Assembly: GCA_035696925.1 (NCBI GenBank)
Contig: DASSDW010000182.1
Location: 1 to 6,121, forward strand
DNA length: 6,121 bases
Direction of reading: 5' to 3'
Origin: JAJNBA01 sp035696925
GTDB taxonomy: Bacteria > Actinomycetota > UBA4738 > HRBIN12
The notes beneath the pieces were generated by a model. The model saw only the letters and a list, made by a program, of their open reading frames with translations, made no database searches and was not told the origin of the DNA. Both the position numbers and the translations under genes were made by a program. Positions 1 through 4,965 of this stretch are shown piece after piece. The first letter of the stretch is position 1, and every line of letters begins with the position of its first letter.

Positions 1-3
1 ACG

Positions 4-36
4 GGACGGTCACGCGTCTCGAGCATCGAGCCGTCC
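4..36. other. Nested inverted repeats upstream of the DUF899 gene
   Basis: The first 79 bases hold no gene start that I can support. They contain two nested inverted repeats. An outer arm GGACGG (4-9) pairs with CCGTCC (31-36), and an inner perfect hairpin CTCGA-GCA-TCGAG occupies 18-30. No T-run follows. It could be the terminator of a gene lying left of the window, a leader structure for the downstream gene, or chance in GC-rich DNA. One forward frame would end a left-hand gene with a TAG at 39-41, but too little is visible to call it. Confidence 0.25.
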
Positions 37-79
37 GGTAGCGTTCCGAACCGGGTCCTCGGGTCGAGGGAGGGACGAG

Positions 80-820
80 ATGACGGAGCGACGGGTCGGA
101 ACGCGCGAGGAGTGGCTGGCGGCTCGCGACGAGCTGCTGCGTCTCGAGAAAGAGCACACGCGGATGGGCGACGACCTCGCCAAGAAGCGACGGGAGCTCC
201 CCTGGGTGCTCGTCGAGAAGGACTACCGCTTCGATACCGGGGACGGAAAGCTGACGCTCGCGGAGCTGTTCGACGGTCACTCGCAGCTCCTCGTCTATCA
301 CTTCATGTTCGGTCCCAGCTACGAGGCCGGCTGCCCGACGTGCTCGTCATCCGCCGACGCGGTCAACGCTGTGCTGCCCCACCTCCACGCGCGCGACGTG
401 ACGATGCTCTACGTCTCACGGGCACCGATCGAGCGGCTGCTCGCCTACGAGGAACGGATGGGTTGGAGCTTCCCGTGGGTGTCGTGCGGGAACACCGACT
501 TCAACTTCGACCTCGGGTTCTCGTACACGGACGAGCAGGTGCGCGAGTTCGCCGGGCCGATGCTCGAAGGTGGCGCTCCTTCGGGCGTCGAGTCCAACGC
601 GGCCGCCAGCGGGACCGACATCCCCGGCTACCTCACGGAGGGACCGGGCTTCAGCACGTTCATCGAGGACGACGGAGCCGTGTACCACACGTACTCGACC
701 CAAGCTCGGGGCCTCGAGTTCTTGATGGCGTACTACCCGATCCTCGATCGGGCGCCCAAGGGGCGTGATGAGGGCGAGGGCCAGGAGGCGTGGCTGCGCC
801 GGCACGACGAATACGCCTGA
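80..820 (+). CDS. DUF899 family thioredoxin-fold protein
   Basis: This is a 246-residue protein of the DUF899 family, soluble proteins with a thioredoxin-like fold whose substrate is not established. Recognisable parts in order are an N-terminal helical stretch with EEWLAARDELL and a charged run (residues 10-40), the EKDYRFDTGDG strand (46-56), the LVYHFMFGP strand (71-79), and a CPTC redox-type motif (Cys85, Cys88). These are followed by the SRAPIERL helix (113-120), RMGWSFPWVSC (126-136), DFNFDLG (140-146), and the family's closing VYHTYSTQARGLE and RAPKGRDE segments. Length is normal for the family and no signal peptide is seen, so a cytoplasmic location is inferred. The ATG start is supported by a purine-rich AGGGAGGGA a few bases upstream. 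Family members usually have aromatic and acidic residues after the CxxC, whereas here it is followed by SSSAD. A redox or peroxide-related role is inferred from the fold and the CxxC only. The gene ends in TGA and a hairpin follows. Confidence 0.9.
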   Translation: MTERRVGTREEWLAARDELLRLEKEHTRMGDDLAKKRRELPWVLVEKDYRFDTGDGKLTLAELFDGHSQLLVYHFMFGPSYEAGCPTCSSSADAVNAVLPHLHARDVTMLYVSRAPIERLLAYEERMGWSFPWVSCGNTDFNFDLGFSYTDEQVREFAGPMLEGGAPSGVESNAAASGTDIPGYLTEGPGFSTFIEDDGAVYHTYSTQARGLEFLMAYYPILDRAPKGRDEGEGQEAWLRRHDEYA

Positions 821-838
821 CGGGCTCGCGCGTCTGGG

Positions 839-864
839 CCGGGCGGGCTCATCGGACCGCCCGG
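839..864 (+). terminator. GC-rich hairpin after the DUF899 gene
   Basis: An 8-bp perfect stem, CCGGGCGG (839-846) with CCGCCCGG (857-864), encloses a 10-nt loop and begins 18 nt after the DUF899 stop codon. There is no clear T-tract. Strong hairpins without a U-run are often proposed as terminators in high-GC actinobacteria. It could also sit in the leader of the next gene, which starts 59 nt further on. Termination itself is inferred. Confidence 0.4.
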
Positions 865-923
865 GGATTAGTCTCGATGAGCGGTCCCGTGACCGTACAA
901 CCAACTCCAGGTGGGAGGCTGGC

Positions 924-1325
924 ATGGACCGACGCGTACACCCGGCGCTCGTGTGGGGCCCGGTAGTGGGAGCAGCTGTTCTCGCGGTCTTCGGATTGGC
1001 CTCGGGCGCTTCGATGGGCATCGGCGACCACGTCGCCGCCTACTTCGCAGCGGGGGACTTCGCCGCGGGAGTCTTCGCGGCGGGGCAGTTCGCGGCCGGG
1101 GCGATCGCGGTGGGGATGGTGTCGATCGGCTTCGGCGCCGCCGGTGTGTTCTCGATCGGCGTGTACGCCGCGGGCGTGTTCGCGTTCGGCGGATTCGCAG
1201 CCGGGATCTTCGCGTTCGGGCCGCGAGCCGTCGGAGTGTTCGCGTACGGGCCCGGCGCCGTATCGCTTGCGCACGTTCTCACCTCGGCGGGGAGACGGGA
1301 CCCGCCCATCGGCGAGCGAGAGTGA
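924..1325 (+). CDS. Small hydrophobic protein with 14 x-F-A-A-G pentad repeats
   Basis: This 133-residue protein matches no family I can name. Residues 8-30 form a hydrophobic, probably membrane-spanning segment (ALVWGPVVGAAVLAVFGLAS). Residues 40-109 are 14 consecutive five-residue units, each ending in Gly, with consensus x-[F/I/V/Y]-A-[A/V/I/F]-G. Examples are DFAAG, VFAAG, QFAAG, AIAVG, MVSIG, VFSIG and VFAFG. A degenerate unit (PGAVS) and a polar, charged tail (RRDPPIGERE) end the protein. Only about three strongly polar residues (D45, Q55, R101) fall in the repeat. The ATG at 924 was chosen because GTGGGAGG lies 5 nt upstream, and because the open frame further upstream overlaps the DUF899 gene and reads as Arg-rich non-coding sequence. 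The repeat has a five-residue period like the A(D/N)LXX pentapeptide proteins, which form right-handed beta-helices, but with Gly and hydrophobic residues instead of polar ones. Glycine-zipper transmembrane helices are the alternative. Function is unknown. Confidence 0.75.
   Translation: MDRRVHPALVWGPVVGAAVLAVFGLASGASMGIGDHVAAYFAAGDFAAGVFAAGQFAAGAIAVGMVSIGFGAAGVFSIGVYAAGVFAFGGFAAGIFAFGPRAVGVFAYGPGAVSLAHVLTSAGRRDPPIGERE
1041..1250 (+). repeat. Tandem 15-bp repeat encoding 14 x-F-A-A-G pentads
   Basis: The stretch consists of 14 in-frame 15-bp units with no insertion or deletion between them. The first four are the most alike, around a core resembling ttcgcggcgggg, and later units diverge at the DNA level while keeping the fifth-position glycine. 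This suggests expansion by duplication followed by selection on the protein pattern. The complementary strand shows a matching Pro/Ala-rich open frame, which is a by-product of the repeat. Confidence 0.85.
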
Positions 1326-1358
1326 CCGAGCTGCGAGGTGGCGGGCAGTTCGCCGCGC
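1326..1358. other. Short convergent intergenic gap
   Basis: Only 33 nt separate the stop codon of the pentad-repeat gene from the stop codon of the opposing cyclase gene. A weak, interrupted inverted repeat is visible: GAGC at 1328-1331 with GCTC at 1357-1360, plus GCGA/TCGC inside it. It could serve as a shared bidirectional terminator, but it is imperfect and lacks T-tracts, so I do not call it one. Confidence 0.2.
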
Positions 1359-2573
1359 TCAGCGTTCGAGGTGCGCCCGGTACAGCGTGACGGGCGCGGC
1401 GACGCCCTTCAGCGAGGCCCGTTCCAGGAGCTCGAAGCGGAGATCGTCGGGGACCCGAGCGGGAACCGCGTCTTCCGCGACGAGGACGTCGCCTGCAGCC
1501 GCTCGGCTCGCGACGCGAGCGGCGACGTTCACCGCCCGACCGTAGTAGTCGCCGTCGCGGAACACCACCGGTCCCGCGTTGACGCCGGCATGCGCGGCCG
1601 GGAGGCCCGCCTCCGGGATCCGAGCGACCAGGTCCAGCGACCCACGTACCGCATCGCCCGCGTCCGGGAAGTGGAGCATCGCTCCGTCCCCGAGGAACTT
1701 CACCACGCGGCCTCCAGCGCCGATCGTGGTGCGCCGGACGACCTCCGTGAACCGGTCGGCGATGCCGGCAGCCGAGACGTCGCCCTCGCGTTCGGTCAGC
1801 GACGTGTAGTCGCTCAGGTCGACGAAGGCGATCCCCGGCGGAGTCCTCGGTCCCGCCGGAGCGAGCCCGGCACGCTCCAGAGCGATCTCGATGTTCTCGA
1901 TCACGTCCTCGAGGAGGTAGTGGTCGAGGTGCCGGAGGTACCCGACATCGACCGCTCTCCGAGCGAGCGGCAGAAGCTTCGCGGCGGTCGCCGTCGTCTC
2001 CGGGGCGTATGCCGGCTGCCTCACTCCTGCTGCGAGGCGCGGCTCCTCGAGACTCGCCCGGAACCAACGGATCTGTGATTCGGCGATCCGCCGCACGTTC
2101 TCGCCGAAGTACCGGATCGCAGCGATCGTGCGCTCCTCGTCGCCGCCGAGTGCGTGGTGGGCTTCGGCGACGATCTCGAGCATCTCGACATCGTCGCGAC
2201 GGAGTCGATCGCCCTGCCCCGGGGCGGCGAGCGACCAGACCGTGTACATGCGCTCCGCCAAGCTCATCGGGATGTCGAGATCGTGCGCTGCTTCCTCGAT
2301 CGTGCGATGGGTGAGTGGGGCCGGTTCCTCGAACAGCGAGTCGACCCAACGGAATGTGTAGTCGCCGCGCGCGATCACGCGTCCGACGTGCTCGGGTGGC
2401 GTCCCCGCCCGATCGAGCGCCTCGGTCACCCGCACGCGCTGGATGTCCGGTGGCCGGAAGACGTCGTCCTCGGGCTCGAGGATCCCGAGCTCGACGAAGC
2501 GGCGGATCCGGTCCTCGCTGGTGCCGGCGTCGCGCGCGAGGTCCGCCGCGGACAGGGACCGGTCAGCCGCCAT
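1359..2573 (-). CDS. MerR-like HTH / class III adenylate-guanylate cyclase fusion
   Basis: This 404-residue protein likely makes cAMP (or cGMP) from ATP (or GTP). The C-terminal part (about 247-404) is a class III cyclase catalytic domain: metal-binding Asp252 in FVDLSDYTSL and Asp296 in KFLGDGAM, base-selecting Lys292 and Asp342 (DYYG), and transition-state Asn349 and Arg353 in VNVAARV. All key residues are present, and the Lys/Asp pair favours ATP. Such domains act as dimers. The N-terminus (about 6-75) looks like a MerR-type winged HTH (LSAADLARDAGTSEDRIRRFVELGIL). A second helical region (about 88-185) resembles the regulatory domain found before actinobacterial cyclases. A short helix, LEDVIENIEIALERAGL (221-237), leads into the catalytic domain. 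No membrane segment is seen, so it should be cytosolic. The start lies 12 nt after the csoR stop and has no clear ribosome-binding site, which suggests translation coupled to csoR. What the N-terminus senses, and whether it binds DNA, is unknown. Confidence 0.88.
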   Translation of the reverse strand: MAADRSLSAADLARDAGTSEDRIRRFVELGILEPEDDVFRPPDIQRVRVTEALDRAGTPPEHVGRVIARGDYTFRWVDSLFEEPAPLTHRTIEEAAHDLDIPMSLAERMYTVWSLAAPGQGDRLRRDDVEMLEIVAEAHHALGGDEERTIAAIRYFGENVRRIAESQIRWFRASLEEPRLAAGVRQPAYAPETTATAAKLLPLARRAVDVGYLRHLDHYLLEDVIENIEIALERAGLAPAGPRTPPGIAFVDLSDYTSLTEREGDVSAAGIADRFTEVVRRTTIGAGGRVVKFLGDGAMLHFPDAGDAVRGSLDLVARIPEAGLPAAHAGVNAGPVVFRDGDYYGRAVNVAARVASRAAAGDVLVAEDAVPARVPDDLRFELLERASLKGVAAPVTLYRAHLER

Positions 2574-2585
2574 CGGGGATGCCCG

Positions 2586-2876
2586 TCAGCGTGCGATCAT
2601 CCGTCCGACCGCGCCCATCAGCTCGTCGGCCCGAGCGTCGTTGTCCTCCGGCACCCCATGTCCCTCGACCAGGCAGTGACGGACGTGTCCGTCCAGCAGT
2701 CCGAGCGCGACGCGATCGAGGGCCGCGCGCGCGGCGTTGATCTGCGTCACGACGTCGATGCAATAGCGATCCACCTCGATCATGCCCGCCACGCCGCGGA
2801 CCTGACCCTGGATCTTGGCGAGGCGACCGAGGAGGTCGTCCTTCGTCGCCGTGTAGCCGCGAACCTGCGCCACCAT
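2586..2876 (-). CDS. csoR: CsoR-family copper-sensing transcriptional repressor
   Basis: This 96-residue all-helical repressor of the CsoR/RcnR (DUF156) family is expected to bind operator DNA as a tetramer and let go when it binds Cu(I). The family signature LLGRLAKIQGQVRGVAGMIEVDRYCIDV is spread over residues 15-42. The copper ligands follow the CsoR pattern Cys-His-Cys: Cys39 (in RYCIDV), His64 and Cys68 (in GHVRHC). The RcnR nickel/cobalt pattern is not seen. Residues 84-85 (Asp-Glu) fall near the position of the conserved second-shell glutamate. I chose the ATG at 2876 because GGAGG sits 5 nt upstream. An in-frame ATG at 2888 (adding MEDE) is the alternative, with a weaker GGAG 8 nt before it. 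The cyclase follows 12 nt after the stop. The divergent position next to a multicopper oxidase gene supports copper rather than sulfide or formaldehyde sensing. Confidence 0.92.
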   Translation of the reverse strand: MVAQVRGYTATKDDLLGRLAKIQGQVRGVAGMIEVDRYCIDVVTQINAARAALDRVALGLLDGHVRHCLVEGHGVPEDNDARADELMGAVGRMIAR

Positions 2877-2902
2877 CTCGTCCTCCATTCTCTCTGCTCC
2901 GG

Positions 2903-2932
2903 TTGACAGAGCATACCCCCACCGAGTAGGGG
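2903..2932 (+). promoter_or_regulatory. Candidate promoter of the multicopper oxidase operon
   Basis: A perfect TTGACA -35 hexamer lies at 2903-2908. The best -10 at normal spacing is only TAGGGG (2927-2932, 18-nt spacer), which is weak. TATGCC at 2955-2960 is another possible -10 but would leave almost no leader. The C5-N8-G5 repeat lies within the spacer and -10 region, which is where a repressor site would act. Confidence 0.35.
2910..2915 (-). promoter_or_regulatory. Possible -10 element of the csoR promoter
   Basis: The minus strand reads TATGCT here, matching four of six bases of the -10 consensus. It would place transcription near 2903, about 27 nt before the chosen csoR start. It overlaps the left end of the inverted repeat, so a repressor bound there would block polymerase. 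No good -35 is seen at 17-18 nt, so this is tentative. Confidence 0.3.
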
Positions 2933-2937
2933 GAGAT
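2911..2937. promoter_or_regulatory. Putative CsoR operator in the divergent promoter region
   Basis: The sequence ATACCCCC-N8-GGGGGAGAT contains the inverted repeat CCCCC (2916-2920) and GGGGG (2929-2933). On the minus strand it reads CCCCCTAC...GGGGGTATGC. CsoR operators known from actinobacteria and Bacillus are G/C-tract palindromes flanked by TA-type steps, such as TACCC...GGGGGTA. This site fits that description and is the only such palindrome between csoR and the oxidase gene. The flank GCATAC (2911-2916) recurs inverted as GTATGC at 2954-2959. Copper-dependent binding is inferred from position, pattern and the adjacent csoR. Confidence 0.6.
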
Positions 2938-2962
2938 AGCCCACGCGGTCTCCGTATGCCAC

Positions 2963-2969
2963 AGGGAGG
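2963..2969 (+). promoter_or_regulatory. Ribosome-binding site deciding the oxidase start
   Basis: AGGGAGG here ends 8 nt before the ATG at 2978. It overlaps the first base of the in-frame GTG at 2969, so that GTG cannot use it. This selects ATG 2978 over GTG 2969. Confidence 0.65.
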
Positions 2970-2977
2970 TGAGCGGC

Positions 2978-4669
2978 ATGCATGTGATGCCTCATCACAC
3001 CGCAAAGGCCACCGGTCGGTTCAGTCGCGACACGGACGGACTGCCGACGGCACGCGCGAGGGGAACCGTTCGTCTCGCGGATGGAGACGAGCTGTCCCTC
3101 CGCATCGCTGCGGTCGCGAAACGGATCGGCGATGCGACGGTCCGGATGCTCGCGTACAACGGATCGATCCCGGGGCCCACGATCCGGGTCGAGCAAGGGT
3201 CCGAGGTCCTCGTCCACGTCACGAACGACGGCGACGTGGACGCGACGGTCCATTGGCACGGCATCCGTCTCGACAATCGCTTCGACGGTGTCCCGTACGA
3301 GACCCAGGACCCGATCCCGGTCGGCGGGTCGTTCACCTACCGCGTTCGGTTCCCCGACGAGGGGGTCTACTGGTACCACCCGCACGTCCGCGAGGACTAC
3401 ACGTTGGACATGGGGCTGTACGGGAACATCGTCGTGGAGCCCGCCGACCCTCGCTCCTGGCCACCCGCCGACCGCGAGGAGGTGCTGGCGATCGACGATC
3501 TGCTGATCGAGGACGGGAAGATCGCACCGTACGATCGATCCGGCCCCGACCATGTAGCGATGGGACGGTTCGGCAACGTGCTGCTCGTGAACGGCGAGCC
3601 CGAGTGGTCGCTCGCCGTCCGGCGCGGCGAGGTCGTGCGCTTCTTCTTCACGAACACCGCGAACACCCGCATGTTCAACCTCGGGTTCGCGGGGGCGACG
3701 ATGAAGATCGTCGGCGGCGACAGCGGCCGCTACGAACACGACGTGCTCGTGGACGACGTCATGGTCGCCCCATCCGAACGCGCGGTGGTGGACGTGCTGT
3801 TCGACGGGGATGCGGTCGCGAGCCTGCAACACCGCACGCCCGGCCGGATCTACCCGCTCGGCACCGTCGACGTCACGGACGAGCCCGGCGGCTCGTCGGC
3901 ACGGGAGTCCTTCCACGAGCTCCGCTGGTCCCAGGAGCTCCTGGCCGAGCGGGCCCGGCTCGCGGTGGACCTCGATCGCGAGCCGGATGAGGTGCTCGCG
4001 CTCGTCGCCGAGATGACGATGGCCGCCCCGATCGAGCCGGACGAGGGAGCCGACCCGTCCTCGCCGCGGTTCGCCTGTCCGATGCATCCCGAGATCGTGC
4101 GGAACGAGCCCGGCCGATGCCCGATCTGTGGCATGAACCTCGTCCCGATCGAGCTCGTGCCGGAGGCGCTGGAGCGCGTCGCGGACGGCTCTTCGGCACA
4201 CGAGCATGGGGACGAGCCCGGCGAGACGGAAACCGGCGACCGCCTCGAATGGGAAGACACGATGCAGGAGGTCAACCGCCGATCGACGGCCGACAACACC
4301 CACTGGATGCTCGTCGACCGGCGCACCGGGAACGTCAACCACGCGATCGACTGGCGGTTCGAGGTCGGCGACCGCGTGAAGATCCGGCTCGTGAACGAGA
4401 TGGATTCCGACCATCCGATGCCCCATCCGATCCACATCCACGGCGCGGGTCGGTTCCTGGTCCTCGCGCGAGACGGGATCCCCGAGGAGAACCTCGTGTG
4501 GAAGGACACGGTGCTCGTTCGAACGGGCGAGGTCGTGGACATCGTCCTCGACGTGTCGAACCCGGGGCGGTGGATGGTGCACTGCCACATCGCAGAGCAC
4601 GTCACCACCGGGATGATGTTCAGCTTCCAGGTCGACCCTCGACCCCAAGTGCCTCAGCCCCAACCCTAG
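2978..4669 (+). CDS. Multicopper oxidase with internal heavy-metal-binding module
   Basis: This 563-residue oxidase of the laccase/CotA/CueO-like superfamily couples one-electron substrate oxidation to reduction of O2 to water. Cu(I) itself is a plausible substrate in this setting. All copper ligands are visible. HWHG (His92, His94) and HPH (His134, His136) lie in cupredoxin domain 1. HPIHIHG (His483, 486, 488) and HCHIAEHVTTGM (His535, Cys536, His537, His541, Met546) lie in the last domain. Type 1 copper uses His483, Cys536, His541 and Met546. A middle cupredoxin domain (about 165-300) lacks ligands. A CPMHPE...CPICGM module (365-390) is inserted before domain 3. The N-terminus, MHVMPHHTAK, has no Sec or Tat signal, and an in-frame TAG at 2927-2929 rules out a longer one, so a cytoplasmic location is inferred. 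That is unusual for these enzymes. It is divergent from csoR and the first gene of an operon with the next two. Confidence 0.93.
   Translation: MHVMPHHTAKATGRFSRDTDGLPTARARGTVRLADGDELSLRIAAVAKRIGDATVRMLAYNGSIPGPTIRVEQGSEVLVHVTNDGDVDATVHWHGIRLDNRFDGVPYETQDPIPVGGSFTYRVRFPDEGVYWYHPHVREDYTLDMGLYGNIVVEPADPRSWPPADREEVLAIDDLLIEDGKIAPYDRSGPDHVAMGRFGNVLLVNGEPEWSLAVRRGEVVRFFFTNTANTRMFNLGFAGATMKIVGGDSGRYEHDVLVDDVMVAPSERAVVDVLFDGDAVASLQHRTPGRIYPLGTVDVTDEPGGSSARESFHELRWSQELLAERARLAVDLDREPDEVLALVAEMTMAAPIEPDEGADPSSPRFACPMHPEIVRNEPGRCPICGMNLVPIELVPEALERVADGSSAHEHGDEPGETETGDRLEWEDTMQEVNRRSTADNTHWMLVDRRTGNVNHAIDWRFEVGDRVKIRLVNEMDSDHPMPHPIHIHGAGRFLVLARDGIPEENLVWKDTVLVRTGEVVDIVLDVSNPGRWMVHCHIAEHVTTGMMFSFQVDPRPQVPQPQP
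4070..4147 (+). other. Heavy-metal-binding (HMBD-type) module inside the oxidase
   Basis: Residues 365-390 of the oxidase carry CPMHPEIV and, ten residues after that segment's first Cys-Pro-Met-His, CPICGMNLVP. Cys367, Met369, His370, Cys381, Cys384 and Met386 are potential metal ligands. This is the pattern of the small heavy-metal-binding domain seen at the ends of copper ATPases and in CusB-type efflux adaptors. It is flanked by an acidic linker before (PIEPDEGADP) and a His/Glu-rich linker after (SAHEHGDEPGE), so it probably forms a flexible tethered unit that could hand copper to the oxidase or sense it. Confidence 0.85.
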
Positions 4670-4683
4670 GAAGGAGGGCGCTG

Positions 4684-4965
4684 ATGTCGCAGGGATACGC
4701 TCGAGACGAAGCCCGCAGGTGGGTGCGGAGGAAGCGGGTCTTCTACCTGGTCCTGTTGGCGTACCTATCGCTCAGCGTGGTGTGGTTCTCGATCGACGCA
4801 CTGACCGGCAGCGGATGGTGGTTCTACTGGCCGATGCTCGGTGTCGGGATCGGCGTGGCGATCTACGGCGTCGTGATGCTCGGCGCCGGCGGCCTCTTCG
4901 GCACGGAGTGGGAGCGTCGACAGATCGATCGCTACGTCGAGGGCCACGGAGGGGAGGAAGGATGA
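4684..4965 (+). CDS. Small two-transmembrane protein (2TM-domain type)
   Basis: This 93-residue protein has a basic amphipathic N-terminus (ARDEARRWVRRKR, 6-18), a first hydrophobic helix (about 19-40), a short GSGWW turn, a second helix (about 47-70), and a charged C-terminal helix containing GTEWERRQIDRYV (73-85). This order, including the Arg-rich start and the W-E-R-x-I tail, matches the 2TM domain family of unknown function, often found next to regulators or fused to kinases. The Arg-rich N-terminus points to both ends lying in the cytoplasm. The start is well supported by AAGGAGG (4671-4677) 6 nt before the ATG. It follows the oxidase stop by 14 nt and overlaps the next start by ATGA, so it sits within the oxidase operon. 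It has no Cys and only one His, so a direct copper-transport role is not evident. It could anchor or signal for the neighbouring proteins. Confidence 0.85.
   Translation: MSQGYARDEARRWVRRKRVFYLVLLAYLSLSVVWFSIDALTGSGWWFYWPMLGVGIGVAIYGVVMLGAGGLFGTEWERRQIDRYVEGHGGEEG

Noticed and set aside
3..41. C-terminal end of a left-hand gene ending with TAG at 39-41
   Set aside because: Only 12 codons are visible, with nothing to identify them, and other frames are equally open.
765..923. Upstream start for the pentad-repeat protein at 765
   Set aside because: It would overlap the DUF899 gene by 56 nt and add an Arg-rich segment without a ribosome-binding site. ATG 924 has GTGGGAGG at good spacing.
1041..1250. 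CRISPR array or satellite DNA interpretation of the tandem repeat
   Set aside because: The units are 15 bp with no spacers, stay in frame, and diverge in a way that keeps the amino-acid pattern, which fits a protein repeat.
849..1309. Minus-strand frames across the repeat gene, one rich in PAAK/PAAN units
   Set aside because: The repeat pattern is simply the complement of the x-F-A-A-G repeat. It has no start signals and an implausible composition.
1338..2078. 246-codon plus-strand frame opposite the cyclase
   Set aside because: It shows no domain-like features and lies fully antisense to the cyclase.
1279..2349. 356-codon minus-strand frame overlapping the cyclase gene
   Set aside because: It is an Arg/Gly/Pro-rich shadow in another frame of the same strand. 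The cyclase frame carries all catalytic motifs.
2154..2906. 250-codon plus-strand frame opposite csoR and the cyclase
   Set aside because: It runs antisense to two well-supported genes and across their promoter, with no family resemblance.
2903..2937. MerR/CueR-type operator with a 19-20 bp spacer
   Set aside because: TTGACA is present but no -10 occurs at 19-20 bp, and the palindrome lacks the ACCTTCC...GGAAGGT pattern. The G/C-tract form suits CsoR better.
2969..2977. GTG start for the oxidase at 2969
   Set aside because: The AGGGAGG site overlaps this codon, so spacing is impossible. ATG 2978 is 8 nt downstream of it.
2780..4663. 627-codon open frame on the minus strand covering the whole oxidase gene
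   Set aside because: It is antisense to a gene with complete copper motifs and overlaps csoR in another frame. Its protein is rich in Arg, Val, Asp and His with no recognisable domain, as expected for a shadow frame in GC-rich DNA.
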